DNA of 24,869 nucleotides from the IMG/VR virus record IMGVR_UViG_3300008448_005855, positions 1-24,869 of that record; one strand, given 5' to 3'. Below the pieces are notes generated by a model, which was not told the DNA's origin, made no database searches, and saw only the letters and a program-made list of their open reading frames with translations. The DNA is from a virus. Below are positions 14,529 through 24,869 of this stretch, piece by piece; position 1 is the stretch's first letter, and every line of letters starts with the position of its first letter. The position numbers were made by a program, and so were the translations under genes.

Positions 14529-15746
14529 ATGTATAATTTGACTTTAGCTATGATTGTTAAAAACGAAGCCCCAAATATTGAAAGATGTTTGGCTTCATGC
14601 GCACCATTTATTGATTATTATGTAATTGCCGATACAGGCTCTACAGATAATACAAAAGAAATCATCAAAAAGTTTTTTGATGAAAAAGGTATTCCGGGAG
14701 AAATCTTGGATCATGAATGGTCTGACTTTGGTACAAATCGTTCCAAAGCACTTGAAGCTTGTCTGGGGAAGACAAAGTGGGCAATGATGATTGATGCCGA
14801 TGATTTCATCGAAGGCACTTTACCAGTTGATAAATTTGATGATTCTTTAGATGGATACGTGGTTAATATTAAGCGTGGAGAATTCCAATGGTTGCGCGCT
14901 CAAGTTTTTAATCTTGCTAAAAAGAAGTGGTGGTACGAAGAACCACTCCATGAATATGCAATGTGTGAACAGCCAATGAATGTACAAAAACTTGACGGCA
15001 ATTACGCATGGGAAGTTCGCACAGAAGGTTGCAGATCTAGAGCTTCGTCAAATGATATAGAAAAGTACACAAAAGATTATTATACTTTAAAGGGTTATTT
15101 GGAAAAAGATCCCAATCAACCAAGAAAGCAATTTTATGCTGCTCAATCGGCATTTGATGCCAGAATGTATGAAGTAGCAGAAAAAGAATATTTAACCAGA
15201 ATTAAATTGGGTGCATGGCACGAGGAAGTGTTCTTTTCTTGGATGCGTGTAGGAATGAGCCGTGAATTCCAAGGTAAGCCAGTAGAAGATATTGCAGATG
15301 CATTCATGATGGCATTTGAAACTGCCCCAAATAGAGTGGAACCACTCTATCATCTTTCTTGTATCTATAGAAAGTATAATAGACCAAGAAATGCCTTTTT
15401 GATAGCATCATTGGGATTGACAATACCACTTCCACAAAATGATATTTTGTTCGTTGACCGTGCAAATTATACATGGGGAATCTTTGATGAAATTGGAACT
15501 ACTGCATTCTATGCCGGTAAGCCTGAAATTGGTATGGGCGTTTGTGAAAAATTGTTAAAGGAACCTCATTTGCCTCCAGAGCATCGTGAGCGAGTTCAAA
15601 ATAACTATAAAATTTATATAGAACATTTTCAAAAACTTCAAAAAGAAATGGCTGAAAAGCAAAAAGAATGGTCTGAAAAGATTATTAAAGAATCCAATAA
15701 AACTACCTTAAATATTAAACCTGAGGCAGTTACAGTTAAACTTTGA
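14529..15746 (+). CDS. GT2 glycosyltransferase with C-terminal TPR-like helical region
   Basis: Likely soluble glycosyltransferase of 405 residues. The N-terminal third is a clear family 2 domain: MYNLTLAMIVKNEAPNIERCL, then YYVIADTGSTDNTKEII (the GT2 D-x-G-S-x-D-x-T motif) and WAMMIDADDFIEG with D-A-D-D as the metal site. Residues from about 180 on are helical repeats of TPR character (QPRKQFYAAQSAFDARMYEVAEKEY; PNRVEPLYHLSCIYRKYNRPRNAF), an arrangement found in protein-glycosylating GT2 enzymes. The frame also has an ATG at 14523, but AAGGA at 14519-14523 is correctly spaced only for 14529. It sits between regA and the fibre operon, about 6 kb from the main glycan cassette. Acceptor unknown; the adjacent Thr-rich fibres are an attractive candidate. 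Confidence 0.85.
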   Translation: MYNLTLAMIVKNEAPNIERCLASCAPFIDYYVIADTGSTDNTKEIIKKFFDEKGIPGEILDHEWSDFGTNRSKALEACLGKTKWAMMIDADDFIEGTLPVDKFDDSLDGYVVNIKRGEFQWLRAQVFNLAKKKWWYEEPLHEYAMCEQPMNVQKLDGNYAWEVRTEGCRSRASSNDIEKYTKDYYTLKGYLEKDPNQPRKQFYAAQSAFDARMYEVAEKEYLTRIKLGAWHEEVFFSWMRVGMSREFQGKPVEDIADAFMMAFETAPNRVEPLYHLSCIYRKYNRPRNAFLIASLGLTIPLPQNDILFVDRANYTWGIFDEIGTTAFYAGKPEIGMGVCEKLLKEPHLPPEHRERVQNNYKIYIEHFQKLQKEMAEKQKEWSEKIIKESNKTTLNIKPEAVTVKL

Positions 15747-15772
15747 TAATTTTTTAACGTTCTAAATATAGT
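15743..15772 (+). promoter_or_regulatory. Possible promoter for the structural (fibre) genes
   Basis: TTGATA (15743-15748, overlapping the upstream stop) and TATAGT (15767-15772) are separated by 18 bases, ahead of the structural gene at 15824. A late-type reading (TAAATATA at 15763-15770) is also possible, which would suit virion genes better. Neither is decisive. Confidence 0.3.
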
Positions 15773-15778
15773 AGAATT

Positions 15779-15811
15779 AATGATAGCCTCTAATAAAGGC
15801 TATTATTATTT
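15779..15811 (+). terminator. Hairpin terminator between the GT2 gene and the fibre genes
   Basis: ATAGCCT (15783-15789) pairs with AGGCTAT (15797-15803) around a 7-base loop; flanking A/T and one G-T pair can extend the stem to about 11 bp. It is followed by ATTATTATTT, an imperfect U-rich tail. It probably ends the replication/regA/GT2 transcript before the structural operon. It could instead be a 5'-leader hairpin of the next message. GGAG (15812-15815) immediately after it is the ribosome site for the gene at 15824. Confidence 0.6.
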
Positions 15812-15823
15812 GGAGATCTATTA

Positions 15824-21449
<5,626 letters not shown>

Positions 21450-21452
21450 TAA

Positions 21453-24869
<3,417 letters not shown>

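Overview
The window looks like part of a T4-like myovirus genome of low G+C. The main evidence is a run of T4 core replication and recombination genes: uvsW and uvsY on the minus strand, then gp55, gp47, gp46, gp45, gp44, gp62 and regA on the plus strand. The large Gly-Pro-Thr-rich fibres and low G+C resemble aquatic T4-like phages (cyanophages, pelagiphages). No photosynthesis or other host-marker gene is present, so the host cannot be named from this window.

Layout. (1) 1-1074, minus strand: the start of the UvsW helicase gene (its 3' part lies outside the window) and a complete uvsY recombination mediator gene. (2) 1163-8489, plus strand: ten tightly packed, very AT-rich genes for glycan chemistry: two GT32-like enzymes, a GT2-like enzyme, a UDP-GlcNAc 2-epimerase, a GT-D-like protein, an unassigned probable glycosyltransferase, a GT47/exostosin-like enzyme, a GT8-like protein and two FkbM-type methyltransferases. 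(3) 8527-14520: late sigma factor gp55, the gp47/gp46 nuclease-ATPase, a 50-residue basic protein, sliding clamp gp45, clamp loader gp44/gp62 and the translational repressor RegA. (4) 14529-15746: a GT2 glycosyltransferase with a helical repeat tail. (5) 15824-24869: a small beta-rich structural protein and two giant fibre proteins with collagen-like stalks. The first carries a pectate-lyase-fold domain. The second runs off the right end.

How it fits together. The core genes cover recombination-dependent replication and late transcription: UvsW/UvsY, the 46/47 end-resection complex, the clamp and its loader, and gp55, which uses the clamp to fire late promoters. The glycan block is a compositionally distinct insertion between uvsY and gp55. 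It is bounded by two similar 31-bp sequences that also read as sigma70-like promoters. It encodes activated-sugar conversion, glycosyl transfer and likely O-methylation, but no flippase, polymerase or membrane-bound initiating transferase, so a soluble target is plausible. The two fibres carry hundreds of Thr/Ser residues in Gly-X-Thr triplets, like the O-glycosylated GPT stalk of Bacillus BclA. A virion-fibre glycosylation system is therefore a testable hypothesis; modification of the host surface is the main alternative.

No tRNA, CRISPR array, integrase or insertion sequence was seen. Intergenic space is minimal; the longest gaps are 1075-1162 and 15747-15823.
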